A stretch of DNA of 34,081 nucleotides from Flavobacterium psychrophilum. Its GTDB lineage: Bacteria > Bacteroidota > Bacteroidia > Flavobacteriales > Flavobacteriaceae. Below, piece after piece: positions 24,925 through 33,248 of the stretch. Location of the stretch: contig DZAU01000001.1 in NCBI GenBank assembly GCA_022729635.1, positions 1-34,081 on the forward strand, read 5' to 3'. Positions within the stretch are counted from its first letter, which is position 1. Each line of letters begins with the position of its first letter. Position numbers and translations under genes: made by a program. Below the pieces are notes generated by a model. It made no database searches. It worked only from the letters and a program-made list of their open reading frames with translations, and had not been told where the DNA came from.

Positions 24925-27900
24925 ATGATTTTTCAAGCACTAAAAAGTAAGAAGAACAAAGGAGAGAAAAAAAAGAATAAAATCGCACTATTGCTCTTAT
25001 TTCTAATAAGTTGTGGGTTCTCAACCCCAATTTTCTCCCAAACAAATAACTATACCGGAGCGACTGGGGGTAATTGGAACACAGCTTCAAATTGGTCTTT
25101 AGGTTTAGTTCCCACACTGGCTCACGACGTTGTAATTCCTGATAACAAGAATGTTACTGTAGATAGCAATGCGGTTTGCAATACTTTTACCATTAAAGGA
25201 GGCGGGAATACCAATACTATTACGATAAGCGGTTCAAATAGTCTGACCGTTACCGGAGCAGTATCTATTGAAGCCCCAACAGCAAATAGTAAGGTAAAAT
25301 CTATAGCTGTTGGAACCGGAACTTTGACTTGTGCTTCAATTGCAATGGCAAACACAGGAGGGAATTCACGTGATTGCAGAGTTACAACAACTACCGGAAC
25401 AGTTAATGTTTCAGGAAACATTACAATGGTTGGAGTAGCCGCAAGGAATCAAGTAAGTATAGATGGAATTGCAGGAACTGGAGGGACACTAAATATTGGT
25501 GGTAGTTTGTCAGGGGGCGATTTTTTATCGACTAATAATAATTCGACAGTAAATTTTAATGGAACATTGGCTCAAATTATACCCATAAATGCAGATTATA
25601 TTTATAATAATTTAGTTATCAATAACAGCGCAGGAGCCACTTTGCAAGCGAAAATCACTACTTCAAATGTTAAAGGTGATATCAATGTGCAATCAGGAAT
25701 TTTAAATAATGGGGGTTTTGCAATAACAGGAAATGCTGGAAAAATATTTACGGTTGCAAATGGAGCGACTTTAATCTTAAGTGGTAGTGCATTTCCATCA
25801 GGATTTGGCACCAATACTTTAGGGGCAACGAGCACTGTAGAATATAGTGGTACTGGAGCTCAAAACGTTGCTGCCTTGACTTATGGCAATCTAACTATTT
25901 CGGATTCAGGGACGAAAACTGCTACGGGCAATATTACAGCAAACAATGATTTTACATTAAATGCGGGTAATTTTAAACTAAATAATGCTACAAATTATAC
26001 CTTAACGATTAATGGTGATTATCTTCAAACTGGAGGTATATTTGATTTTAATACAGGAGCTTCCGGAACGAGCATAATGAATTTGTCAGGTAATCTAACC
26101 AACACGGTTTCAACTCCAGATTCAATGACAACTTCTGGTTCGGGAGCACCTAATGGTCAGATTGTTTTTAATGGTAGTACAACCCAAAACATAAACTACA
26201 CCGTTCCAACGGCAAGTATATGGACTACTTATACAATAAATTCTGGAAGTACGGTAAAACTAGCTTCAGATATAACTTTACTTGGAGATGCTTCTGACCC
26301 CAAACATTATTCAGATTTTATTGTAAACGGCACGATAGATTTTGGAACTTTTATATTAGCAGAATCTTCAACAAACGGATCTCATTTTACTTTAAACTCC
26401 GGAGGGGAACTTATTACTGCAAATATCGCCGGAATCACGACATCAGGAGGTACAGGATCTGTACAGGTAACAAGTACAAGGACTTTTAGCAATGCAGCAA
26501 ATTATACTTATAATGGTTCAACTGCGCAAGTTACCGGGAGTGGTTTGCCTGCAACGGTAAACCATTTGACATTTAGTAATACCACAGGAGTAACATTAGC
26601 ACAAGCTACTACAATTACCAATGATTTTTCTATAACTTCTGGAGCAATTGCCAATCTAGGCACTTTTACTCATACAGCAGGAGGATTACTACTTGGTGGA
26701 GAAGGAACGGTTCCAGGTTCTTGGGGATCAACCTCATCACCTGCTACAAACAAAAATGATACTTATTTTGCCGCTACAACAGGTATTGTAAGCAATACGT
26801 GTACGGCACCAATCATTACAACACAACCAGTTCCTTTGGTTATTTGCGCAACCACAGGAGGAAGTTTTAGTGTGGTAACTTCGGCTTCAAGTCCTACGTA
26901 TCAATGGCAATATTCTGGAGATAATATAAACTGGATCAATATCGATTCCGCTTTAGATCCTTATGTATCAGGTTATACAACAGCTACTTTTACATTGACC
27001 AATACACCGGCAGCATGGACAAATAATTATGTACGATGTGTAATTTGGTCTAGTGGTCGTTGTCGCGCCAACTCAAATTCGGTTTTGCTCACCGTCAATC
27101 CAATGCCAACAGCACCAATTATTGGGACAATTACACCGCTTACTTGTGCTGTACCAACGGCTAGTGTAGTTCTGAACGGATTGCCTTCGGGTTCTTGGAC
27201 AATTAATCAAAGTGGTACAGCGGTAACTACCTATACAGGTTCTGGAACTACTTATACTGTTTCGGGATTAGTAGAGGGAAGTTATGCTTTTTCGGTTACA
27301 AGCGGTAGTTGCACCTCTGGAACATCGTCAAATGTGGTGATTAACCCTTTGGCAACCAATACTTGGAACGGCACAAGCTGGTCTTTAGGAACTCCAACAC
27401 CAGATCAAAACATTGTTTTTGCAGGAAATTATTCTATTGCAACTAATGTTGAAGGTTGTAGTTGCAACTTAACCTCTGGTACTATCACTATTCCTTCGGG
27501 AAATACACTAACATTGACAAATGCAATAACGGGTTCGGCGATGTTGACTTTAGAAAATAATGCCAGTTTAATTCAAACCAATGCTGCAGCAGTAAACACG
27601 GCCAGTATAATTGTAAAAAGAAATTCTACACCAATAATTCATGATGATTTTACCTATTGGTCTTCACCAACAACTGGAACACAAACTTTATTCGATTTTT
27701 CACCCACTACTCAGGACGATAAATTTTTTAGCTACCATAACGATTGGGCGAATGAAAACCCATCTACAAAAACATTCGACAAAGGAATTGGCTATGCTAT
27801 TCGCGCCGAATACGGAGATGCAACGCCAGTTGTTAGACCACATCAGTTTACAGGGGTTCCTAATAATGGCACTATAAATGTGCCTGTAGCGGTTAGAGCT

Positions 27901-28971
27901 TCGGGTCCTTATATGGGATTTGGAGAACTATTAACAGGAAATCCTTACCCTTCTACATTAGACGCAGATGCTTTTATAGATGCGAATTTGGTTGGCACAG
28001 GGACAATAAATCAAACTATTTCCGGAACCTTATATTTTTGGACACATAATCACACTTTAACAGGCAATGACTATGACGGAAATGATTATGCTACTTATAC
28101 AAAATTAGGAGGTACAGCTGTAGGGGCTGGCCCAAGCGGATCGGGAAATACATCAATACCAACCAAATATGTTGCTACGGGACAAGGGTTTTTTGTTGAC
28201 TTTGAAGCGGATGGTAATATAACGTTTAATAACGCTATGAGAGTTGGGACTAATAACACTAATTTTTATAAACAAACGTCATCTAAAAGAACTTTGGCGA
28301 GTGCAGATAGAATTTGGCTTAATTTGACCAATTCAACAATCAATTTTAGCCAAGCACTTGTTGGTTACGTTGACGGTGCAACTAACGATTATGATCCCGG
28401 ATTTGACGGAAGGTCTTATGGTGGAGCACACGATTTATATAGTGTTTTAGATGCCGAAATTTTAACCATTCAAGCGAAAGCACAACCATTTGTTGATTCA
28501 GATTCATTTCTTTTTGGCTATAGTGTGACTGTTGCCGGAAATACCACTATAACTTTAGATCGTGTTGATGGAGTGTTTCTTGGCTCACAAGCTATTTATC
28601 TTGAAGACAAATTGCTAAACGTCACTCACGACATTAAAGCCAGTCCGTATAGTTTTAATTCAGCTATTGGAACATTTGAAGATAGATTTGTATTGAAATT
28701 TTCTAATGTAACACTTGGTAATGAAGATTTTGATTCGTTAGAAAACAAGGTTTTGGTTTCCACTAAAAATAAGCAAATAAAAATTAACTCCTATGCAGAA
28801 ATAATTGACAGGGTTAGTGTTTACGACTTGCTTGGAAGACAAGTTTATCAAAAAACGAATGTAAATAGCAACGAACTTTCAATAGCTAATTTAGTATCAA
28901 GTCGTCAAACCTTGATTGTAAAAACGAGGTTGCAAACCGGAGAAACCGTTACCGATAAAATTATTTTTTAA
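24925..28971 (+). CDS. Giant secreted T9SS cargo protein with Ig-like domain
   Basis: A 1348-residue secreted protein. A long basic n-region (KKNKGEKKKNK) precedes a hydrophobic signal that ends at about residue 39 (PIFSQ). Residues 40 to about 640 are Gly/Thr/Asn/Ser-rich, with many short beta-strand repeats (TITISG, LTVTGAVSI, NLTISDSG), as in beta-helix adhesins; GNWNTASNWSLG marks the start and recurs as TWNGTSWSLGTPT near 810. An Ig-like stretch (about 645-730) has a Cys-Trp-Cys pattern (VICATTGG, YQWQYSGD, YVRCVIWS). The last ~75 residues (VYDLLGRQVYQK, TLIVKTRLQTGETVTDKIIF) form a T9SS sorting domain resembling the ChiA-like type C, so the protein should be exported by T9SS and surface-attached or released. 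No catalytic motif was seen; an adhesin is the best guess. Confidence 0.85.
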   Translation: MIFQALKSKKNKGEKKKNKIALLLLFLISCGFSTPIFSQTNNYTGATGGNWNTASNWSLGLVPTLAHDVVIPDNKNVTVDSNAVCNTFTIKGGGNTNTITISGSNSLTVTGAVSIEAPTANSKVKSIAVGTGTLTCASIAMANTGGNSRDCRVTTTTGTVNVSGNITMVGVAARNQVSIDGIAGTGGTLNIGGSLSGGDFLSTNNNSTVNFNGTLAQIIPINADYIYNNLVINNSAGATLQAKITTSNVKGDINVQSGILNNGGFAITGNAGKIFTVANGATLILSGSAFPSGFGTNTLGATSTVEYSGTGAQNVAALTYGNLTISDSGTKTATGNITANNDFTLNAGNFKLNNATNYTLTINGDYLQTGGIFDFNTGASGTSIMNLSGNLTNTVSTPDSMTTSGSGAPNGQIVFNGSTTQNINYTVPTASIWTTYTINSGSTVKLASDITLLGDASDPKHYSDFIVNGTIDFGTFILAESSTNGSHFTLNSGGELITANIAGITTSGGTGSVQVTSTRTFSNAANYTYNGSTAQVTGSGLPATVNHLTFSNTTGVTLAQATTITNDFSITSGAIANLGTFTHTAGGLLLGGEGTVPGSWGSTSSPATNKNDTYFAATTGIVSNTCTAPIITTQPVPLVICATTGGSFSVVTSASSPTYQWQYSGDNINWINIDSALDPYVSGYTTATFTLTNTPAAWTNNYVRCVIWSSGRCRANSNSVLLTVNPMPTAPIIGTITPLTCAVPTASVVLNGLPSGSWTINQSGTAVTTYTGSGTTYTVSGLVEGSYAFSVTSGSCTSGTSSNVVINPLATNTWNGTSWSLGTPTPDQNIVFAGNYSIATNVEGCSCNLTSGTITIPSGNTLTLTNAITGSAMLTLENNASLIQTNAAAVNTASIIVKRNSTPIIHDDFTYWSSPTTGTQTLFDFSPTTQDDKFFSYHNDWANENPSTKTFDKGIGYAIRAEYGDATPVVRPHQFTGVPNNGTINVPVAVRASGPYMGFGELLTGNPYPSTLDADAFIDANLVGTGTINQTISGTLYFWTHNHTLTGNDYDGNDYATYTKLGGTAVGAGPSGSGNTSIPTKYVATGQGFFVDFEADGNITFNNAMRVGTNNTNFYKQTSSKRTLASADRIWLNLTNSTINFSQALVGYVDGATNDYDPGFDGRSYGGAHDLYSVLDAEILTIQAKAQPFVDSDSFLFGYSVTVAGNTTITLDRVDGVFLGSQAIYLEDKLLNVTHDIKASPYSFNSAIGTFEDRFVLKFSNVTLGNEDFDSLENKVLVSTKNKQIKINSYAEIIDRVSVYDLLGRQVYQKTNVNSNELSIANLVSSRQTLIVKTRLQTGETVTDKIIF

Positions 28972-29022
28972 ACAATTGATTGTTTTTATTCGACAACTTG
29001 TTTATTTCTAAAGTGCCTAAAT

Positions 29023-30072
29023 CTATTCTTCACTCAAAGCATCCCAACCACGAACTTTTAGCGGAATTCGGGTATTAGCACGGGTTACCAGATGAATCCC
29101 TTCGCTTTCCTGAGTCATGTGACCAATAATGGTAAAGTTAGGATTTCCTTTAATCTTGTCAAAATCCTCTATTGCAATAGTAAAAAGTAATTCGTAATCT
29201 TCACCACCATTTATTGCAACCGTTGTTGAATCCAGGTTAAATTCTTCACAAGTCGAAATTAATTGAGGATCAAGGGGCAATTTATCTTCATACAAATTAC
29301 AGCCCACTTTCGATTGCTTGCATAAATGCATAATTTCTGACGACAATCCGTCCGAAATATCAATCATTGCTGTTGGTTTTATTTCCAATGCGTGCAACAA
29401 AGTACGAATGTCTTTTCTGGCTTCTGGTTTTAATTGGCGTTCAATTAAATAAGCATAAGAATCCAAATCAGGCTGAGAATTTGGGTTCACCTGAAAAACT
29501 TGTTTCTCTCGCTCCAAAACTTGCAATCCCATATAAGCAGCACCAATATCGCCGGTTACCACCAATAAATCAGTTTGTTTTGTGCCATTTCTATACACAA
29601 TTTCATCTTCATTAGCCTCTCCTAAAACAGTAATACTGATAATCATCCCTTTTTGAGATGAAGTGGTGTCTCCACCAATAACATCAAGCTTATATTCATT
29701 GGCAGCAAGGGCAATTCCATCGAATAATTCTTCTAATGCTTCTAATGGAAACCGATTGGAAACGGCTATCGAAACCAAGATTTGAGTAGCCTTTGCATTC
29801 ATCGCGCAAATATCAGAAACATTGGCCACAACAGCTTTGTAGCCCAAATGTTTCAAAGGCATATAAGCCAAATCAAAATGAACCCCTTCGACTAACATGT
29901 CGGTAGAAACAACTACTTTTTTGTCTTTGAAATCCAAAACGGCAGCATCATCTCCAATTCCTTTTAGAGTTGAAGATTGATTAATTTTAAAGTTTTTTGT
30001 CAAGTGGTCTATCAATCCAAATTCGCCCAATTGAGCAATACTGGTACGTTGTGGTGATTTATCTTCAATCAT
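29023..30072 (-). CDS. thiL: Thiamine-monophosphate kinase
   Basis: A 349-residue kinase that phosphorylates thiamine monophosphate to thiamine diphosphate, the active cofactor. It has the AIR-synthase-like fold: GIGDDAAVLD near the N-terminus binds metal, GGDTTSSQKG and TGDIGAAYMG follow, then DISDGLSSE and GGEDYELLF. The start is ATG 30072 (MIEDKSPQRTS). Upstream in-frame starts (ATG 30078, GTG 30108) extend into a palindromic repeat and are unlikely. A promoter-like TACCTTTG at 30138-30145 implies a leader of about 60 nt containing that repeat as a hairpin. No TPP riboswitch was recognised. Confidence 0.95.
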   Translation of the reverse strand: MIEDKSPQRTSIAQLGEFGLIDHLTKNFKINQSSTLKGIGDDAAVLDFKDKKVVVSTDMLVEGVHFDLAYMPLKHLGYKAVVANVSDICAMNAKATQILVSIAVSNRFPLEALEELFDGIALAANEYKLDVIGGDTTSSQKGMIISITVLGEANEDEIVYRNGTKQTDLLVVTGDIGAAYMGLQVLEREKQVFQVNPNSQPDLDSYAYLIERQLKPEARKDIRTLLHALEIKPTAMIDISDGLSSEIMHLCKQSKVGCNLYEDKLPLDPQLISTCEEFNLDSTTVAINGGEDYELLFTIAIEDFDKIKGNPNFTIIGHMTQESEGIHLVTRANTRIPLKVRGWDALSEE

Positions 30073-30073
30073 A

Positions 30074-30106
30074 GTCATTGCGAGGAACGAAGCAATCTCT
30101 TCGTTC
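30074..30106. repeat. REP-like hairpin in the thiL leader
   Basis: CATTGCGAGGAACGAAGCAA and the bases after it, the reverse strand of the repeat in metG at 5025-5066. GAACGAAG (30085-30092) and CTTCGTTC (30099-30106) form a perfect 8-bp stem with a 6-nt loop, immediately upstream of the thiL ATG. Confidence 0.85.
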
Positions 30107-30137
30107 ACTTGTTTTTTAAGTTAAAATTTTTGTGATG

Positions 30138-30145
30138 CAAAGGTA
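30138..30145 (-). promoter_or_regulatory. Candidate thiL promoter (-7 element)
   Basis: The minus strand reads TACCTTTG (TAnnTTTG), about 66 bp before the thiL ATG. No -33 TTG at the usual spacing. Confidence 0.5.
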
Positions 30146-30163
30146 CAAAGTTTTTAAGTCTTA

Positions 30164-30183
30164 GACCTGTCTGCCGACAGGTC
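30164..30183. repeat. Short perfect inverted repeat between thiL and dinB
   Basis: GACCTGTC, a TGCC loop, then GACAGGTC. Likely a small dispersed palindrome; there is no T tract, so a terminator is less likely. Confidence 0.75.
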
Positions 30184-30201
30184 AAAAGCATTAAAAATAT
30201 T

Positions 30202-30326
30202 TAGACACGAATTGCACGAATTGTCACAAATTATTATGATGAAAATTAAAAATTACACAAATATTATTTGCCTTTGGCAGATTCGTGGAATTTATAAAAA
30301 GCCTATTTCGTGTGAATTCGTGTAAA
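30202..30326. repeat. ACGAATT-family inverted array (thiL-dinB gap)
   Basis: The left half is built from ACACGAATTGCACGAATTG and CACAAATT units (30202-30232). The right half carries TTCGTGTGAATTCGTGT (30307-30323), its inverted counterpart, and a further ATTCGTGGAATT lies at 30281-30292. The thiL-dinB gap (30073-30431) holds this array, the thiL promoter region, the short IR, and a stray ACGGATT unit at 30372-30378; no gene was seen in it. Confidence 0.75.
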
Positions 30327-30431
30327 AAAACAAAAACAATTTTAATGTGTTTGATCTAACAGGCAGATTTTACGGATTTTTGTGAAACATCCAAATAACA
30401 TTAAATCCTCAATTCCCAGCTTGTGTAATTT

Positions 30432-31514
30432 TTAAAAAGCAAATTTCAACTGCACAACAACTGTTTTTTTCTCTTCGGTGTTTAAATTATTTAGCGATAT
30501 TCCGAGTAATCGAACGGAATCTTTCAATCGTTCTTGATACAAAAGTTCTTTCACGGTTTCTAAAATCAATCCACTATCAGAAATAAAATAGGGTAAGGTT
30601 TTACTTCGGGTTTGTTGGGTAAAATCGCTGTATTTTATTTTTAACGTAACTGTTTTCCCTGCAATATGATGCTTTTTTAATCTTTTTTCCAAAACGGTTG
30701 CGATGTGTTCCAATTGCTCCATCATAAAAATTTCGGAAGAAAGATTAACATCAAATGTGTGTTCGGCAGCTACCGATTTAGTGATTCTATCTGATTTTAC
30801 TTCACTGTTATGAATACCTCGAACCACATTATAATAGAAATTTCCTGATTTTCCGAAATGTTTCTCCAGAAATTCCAATGATTTGCTTTTTAATTCCAAT
30901 CCGGTGAAAATCCCTAATTGGTACATTTTTTCGGTTGTAACTTTCCCGACTCCATAAAATTTTCGGATGGGCAATACTTCTAAAAAGGGAATAACCTCAT
31001 CAGGATTTACTGTTTTTTGGCCATTGGGTTTATTATAATCACTGGCGATTTTGGCAACAAATTTATTGACAGAAATTCCAGCAGAAGCTGTCAAACCCAC
31101 TTCGTTAAGAATACGCAGCCTAATTTCTTGTGCCAATAATGTTGCGCTTGGATTCCCTTTTTTGTTTACGGTGACATCAAGATAGGCTTCGTCTAGCGAA
31201 AGCGGCTCGACCAAATCTGTATATTCATAGAAAATTTTTCTTATTTTATTTGAAATTTCATTGTAGCGTTCAAATCTTGGTTTAACAAAAACCAAATCGG
31301 GACAATTTTTTTTGGCCAAAACCCCACTCATTGCACTTCGAACTCCAAATTTTCTGGCTTCATAACTTGCCGCTGCAACCACGCCTCGATTTTCAGCGCC
31401 ACCAACCGCAATAGGTTTTCCTCGCAAAAACGGATTGTCCATTTGCTCTACCGAAGCAAAGAAAGCATCCATATCGATATGGATAATTTTTCTATTTGGA
31501 TTTGTTTCGGACAT
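30432..31514 (-). CDS. dinB: DNA polymerase IV (Y-family)
   Basis: A 360-residue error-prone polymerase for translesion synthesis. The catalytic acids sit in HIDMDAFFASVEQ (Asp14, Asp16) and SLDEAYLD (Asp108, Glu109). The palm, thumb (GVGKVTTEKMYQLGI, helix-hairpin-helix) and little-finger domains (from about residue 245) are all present. The C-terminus QLKFAF resembles a beta-clamp-binding motif. Length is typical. The ATG at 31514 lies only 4 bp from a TAAATTTG promoter element, which suggests a leaderless message. No LexA-like operator was recognised. Confidence 0.97.
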   Translation of the reverse strand: MSETNPNRKIIHIDMDAFFASVEQMDNPFLRGKPIAVGGAENRGVVAAASYEARKFGVRSAMSGVLAKKNCPDLVFVKPRFERYNEISNKIRKIFYEYTDLVEPLSLDEAYLDVTVNKKGNPSATLLAQEIRLRILNEVGLTASAGISVNKFVAKIASDYNKPNGQKTVNPDEVIPFLEVLPIRKFYGVGKVTTEKMYQLGIFTGLELKSKSLEFLEKHFGKSGNFYYNVVRGIHNSEVKSDRITKSVAAEHTFDVNLSSEIFMMEQLEHIATVLEKRLKKHHIAGKTVTLKIKYSDFTQQTRSKTLPYFISDSGLILETVKELLYQERLKDSVRLLGISLNNLNTEEKKTVVVQLKFAF

Positions 31515-31518
31515 AATG

Positions 31519-31526
31519 CAAATTTA
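31519..31526 (-). promoter_or_regulatory. dinB promoter (-7 element), near-leaderless
   Basis: The minus strand reads TAAATTTG, ending 4 bp before the dinB ATG, so the predicted transcription start coincides with the start codon. No -33 TTG at the usual spacing. Confidence 0.5.
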
Positions 31527-31630
31527 TGGAAATTATTAGATAGAGATTTGTTTAGAAATTTTACATTTGGCATAAATTGTTAATTCTTCACCTTACTAAA
31601 ATATAATTTAAAGGAATAGACTTCGTTATT

Positions 31631-32098
31631 ATGATAGAAATAGAAAGAAAATTTCTCACAACATCAAATACTTTCAAGACGGAAGCTTTTGCCAAAAACC
31701 GAATTACACAGGGTTATTTGAGCTCCGTTTCTGGACGCACAGTTAGAGTTCGAATTAAGGGAGATAAAGGTTTTTTGACTATAAAAGGAGCTTCAAATGA
31801 GTCTGGTATTTCACGTTTCGAATGGGAAAAAGAAATTCCCGCTGATGAGGCTCAAAAATTATTGCAATTGTGCGAAGAAGGTGTTATCGACAAAACCCGT
31901 TTTGAGGTAAAAGTGGGCAATCACATCTTTGAAGTTGACGAATTTTATGGCGAAAACGAAGGTTTGATTATGGCTGAAATTGAACTTGGTTCAGAAAGCG
32001 AAACTTTCGAAAAACCAACCTGGCTGGGCAAAGAAGTGACCAATGATAAAAGGTATTATAATTCTTATTTAAGCAAAAATCCGTTTAAAAACTGGTGA
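31631..32098 (+). CDS. CYTH-domain protein (triphosphate tunnel enzyme)
   Basis: A 155-residue single-domain CYTH protein. The diagnostic E-x-E-x-K motif is EIERKF (residues 3-8). Alternating charged strands of the triphosphate tunnel follow: RTVRVRIKGDKGFLTIKG, SRFEWEKEIP, KTRFEVKVG, FEVDEFYGENEGLIMAEIEL, and finally the conserved DKRYYNSYLS. The fold binds inorganic triphosphate or nucleotide triphosphates with divalent metal. Short bacterial members of this type include inorganic triphosphatases, and the class IV adenylate cyclases share the fold, so the exact reaction is uncertain. It stands alone, divergent from dinB. Confidence 0.92.
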   Translation: MIEIERKFLTTSNTFKTEAFAKNRITQGYLSSVSGRTVRVRIKGDKGFLTIKGASNESGISRFEWEKEIPADEAQKLLQLCEEGVIDKTRFEVKVGNHIFEVDEFYGENEGLIMAEIELGSESETFEKPTWLGKEVTNDKRYYNSYLSKNPFKNW

Positions 32099-32142
32099 TA
32101 CCAAACCTCTTTGGATTAAACTATAATGACTATTGGTATAGT

Positions 32143-32625
32143 TTATTTTTGAAGCACCTCGATGGTTACTTTCATGGTTCCAGACGATTTGTTGTGGGCA
32201 ATTTCCATAAAAGCGCGTTTAGATAGGTCGATTTCTCTTGATCTTACAAATGGTCCTCTATCTGTAATTTCTATTATTACAGATTTTCCGTTGGATTCAT
32301 TAGTGACTTTTACTTTGGTTCCAAAGGGCAGTTTTTTGTGTGCAGCAGTATATTTATTATTGTCAAATCGCTTCCCGCTCGCCGTCTTTTTACCGTTGAA
32401 TTTATTAGCATAATAGGAGGCGTGTGCCTCTTTTTTATAAAGTTTTAATTTTCCTGTCTCAATAAATAAACTATCTATTGATGGTTCTTGTAATTCTAAA
32501 GCTACATTGCTTTTTTTTATAGTGTCCTTTTGGAGGGAAGATTTATGTTTATCAAGAACCACAGTTTGGCTAATTGCTGTTCCCGCAATTGCTATTGAAA
32601 GAAAAAGTGTAATTAATTTTTTCAT
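32143..32625 (-). CDS. RlpA-like septal ring lytic transglycosylase family protein
   Basis: A 160-residue protein with a signal peptide (MKKLITLFLSIAIAGTAISQ) and a C-terminal double-psi beta-barrel domain (about residues 66-158). Family motifs are ASYYANKFNGKKTASG (69-84), AAHKKLPFGTKVKVTN (94-109) and ITDRGPFVRSREIDLS (120-135), with Asp122 the probable catalytic acid. RlpA homologues cleave naked glycan strands at the septum. Here there is no SPOR domain and no lipobox, so recruitment to the division site must differ or be absent. It does not obviously share a transcript with its neighbour. Confidence 0.9.
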   Translation of the reverse strand: MKKLITLFLSIAIAGTAISQTVVLDKHKSSLQKDTIKKSNVALELQEPSIDSLFIETGKLKLYKKEAHASYYANKFNGKKTASGKRFDNNKYTAAHKKLPFGTKVKVTNESNGKSVIIEITDRGPFVRSREIDLSKRAFMEIAHNKSSGTMKVTIEVLQK

Positions 32626-32671
32626 TTCTTAATTTTAGTTGAACCTCTTTTAACAAAAACCATACCTAGAT

Positions 32672-32696
32672 AAAAAAAGTCCTTTTCAGGACTTTT
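32672..32696 (-). terminator. Rho-independent terminator after the small membrane protein
   Basis: On the minus strand AAAAGTCCT pairs with AGGACTTTT around a GAAA-type loop and runs into a T tract. Confidence 0.85.
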
Positions 32697-32705
32697 CTTT
32701 GTTTT

Positions 32706-33146
32706 TTAGAACCACAATCCCCAAGGTATTCTACTCAAAATAAGTAGTAATCCTAAGCCATAATAGATGGTTACCGTTTTGAATTTAGATTCGCTAGAAG
32801 TACGTTTTTTATGTTTCACCCATCCGATAGTCATTAATACTATTCCTAAAATATTCACGAAAGGATGTTCTACAACCGTAAGGCGAAGAGCTGCGTTTTT
32901 CATTACTTCACCCATTCCCAAATTTACAATATTTAAAAATCCATTAGGTGATACAAAATAAATAATAAATCCTATTACTGCTTGAGTATGAATTGCACCT
33001 AAAGCGTAAAGACCTATTTTTTTGTCTTTTTCTGTATATTCCTTTTTGGAAAACAGTCCCATTAATGAATTGACAACCGCAATTACTACTATTAAAAGAG
33101 CTAAATAAGCCCAGCCAGAATGCAATTTTTGAATGATTTCGTACAT
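32706..33146 (-). CDS. Small four-helix membrane protein with three histidines
   Basis: A 146-residue membrane protein that I do not recognise by function. Hydrophobic helices lie at about 11-32, 45-66, 96-110 and 124-141. Single histidines sit at or near helix ends: His9 (KLHSG), His53 (GAIHTQAVIG) and His94 (VVEHPFVN), a pattern that could bind haem or metal, as in cytochrome-b-like proteins. This is speculative. The start is ATG 33146 (MYEIIQKLHSGW); the longer frame to 33203 begins upstream of the predicted promoter element at 33168-33175. It has its own promoter and terminator and so is a single-gene unit. Confidence 0.75.
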   Translation of the reverse strand: MYEIIQKLHSGWAYLALLIVVIAVVNSLMGLFSKKEYTEKDKKIGLYALGAIHTQAVIGFIIYFVSPNGFLNIVNLGMGEVMKNAALRLTVVEHPFVNILGIVLMTIGWVKHKKRTSSESKFKTVTIYYGLGLLLILSRIPWGLWF

Positions 33147-33167
33147 AAAATATATTTTTTGTTTTGA

Positions 33168-33175
33168 CAAATATA
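33168..33175 (-). promoter_or_regulatory. Promoter (-7 element) of the small membrane protein
   Basis: The minus strand reads TATATTTG (TAnnTTTG), 21 bp before the ATG at 33146. It decides against the longer upstream start. Confidence 0.55.
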
Positions 33176-33189
33176 AATAAAAAAGCATA

Positions 33190-33228
33190 AAAAAAAACGA
33201 CATCTACTTTAGAAGCGATGCCGTTTTT
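33190..33228 (-). terminator. Rho-independent terminator after the TonB receptor
   Basis: On the minus strand AAAACGGCATC pairs with GATGTCGTTTT (one G-T pair) and is followed by a run of T. Confidence 0.85.
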
Positions 33229-33248
33229 AAAATTATTAAGATTTTCTT

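Noticed and set aside
24635..25117. 160-codon minus-strand frame spanning the recX upstream region and the start of the T9SS gene
   Set aside because: Its first 100 residues are low-quality and antisense to the signal peptide of the T9SS gene; only the last 58 codons look coding-like and are reported as a low-interest finding.
25122..25421. Minus-strand frame of 99 codons rich in Val/Pro/Phe
   Set aside because: Shadow of the repetitive Thr/Asn/Gly codons of the T9SS gene; no start context or homology.
27100..27360. Tandem DNA repeat in the T9SS gene
   Set aside because: The protein is repetitive in style but I saw no long exact nucleotide repeats.
30073..30108. N-terminal extension of ThiL from GTG 30108
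   Set aside because: The codons derive from a palindromic repeat; the family starts at MIEDK and ATG 30072 fits.
30236..30325. 29-codon plus-strand ORF inside the ACGAATT array
   Set aside because: It ends exactly in the repeat and is explained by repeat sequence; no sign of a real gene.
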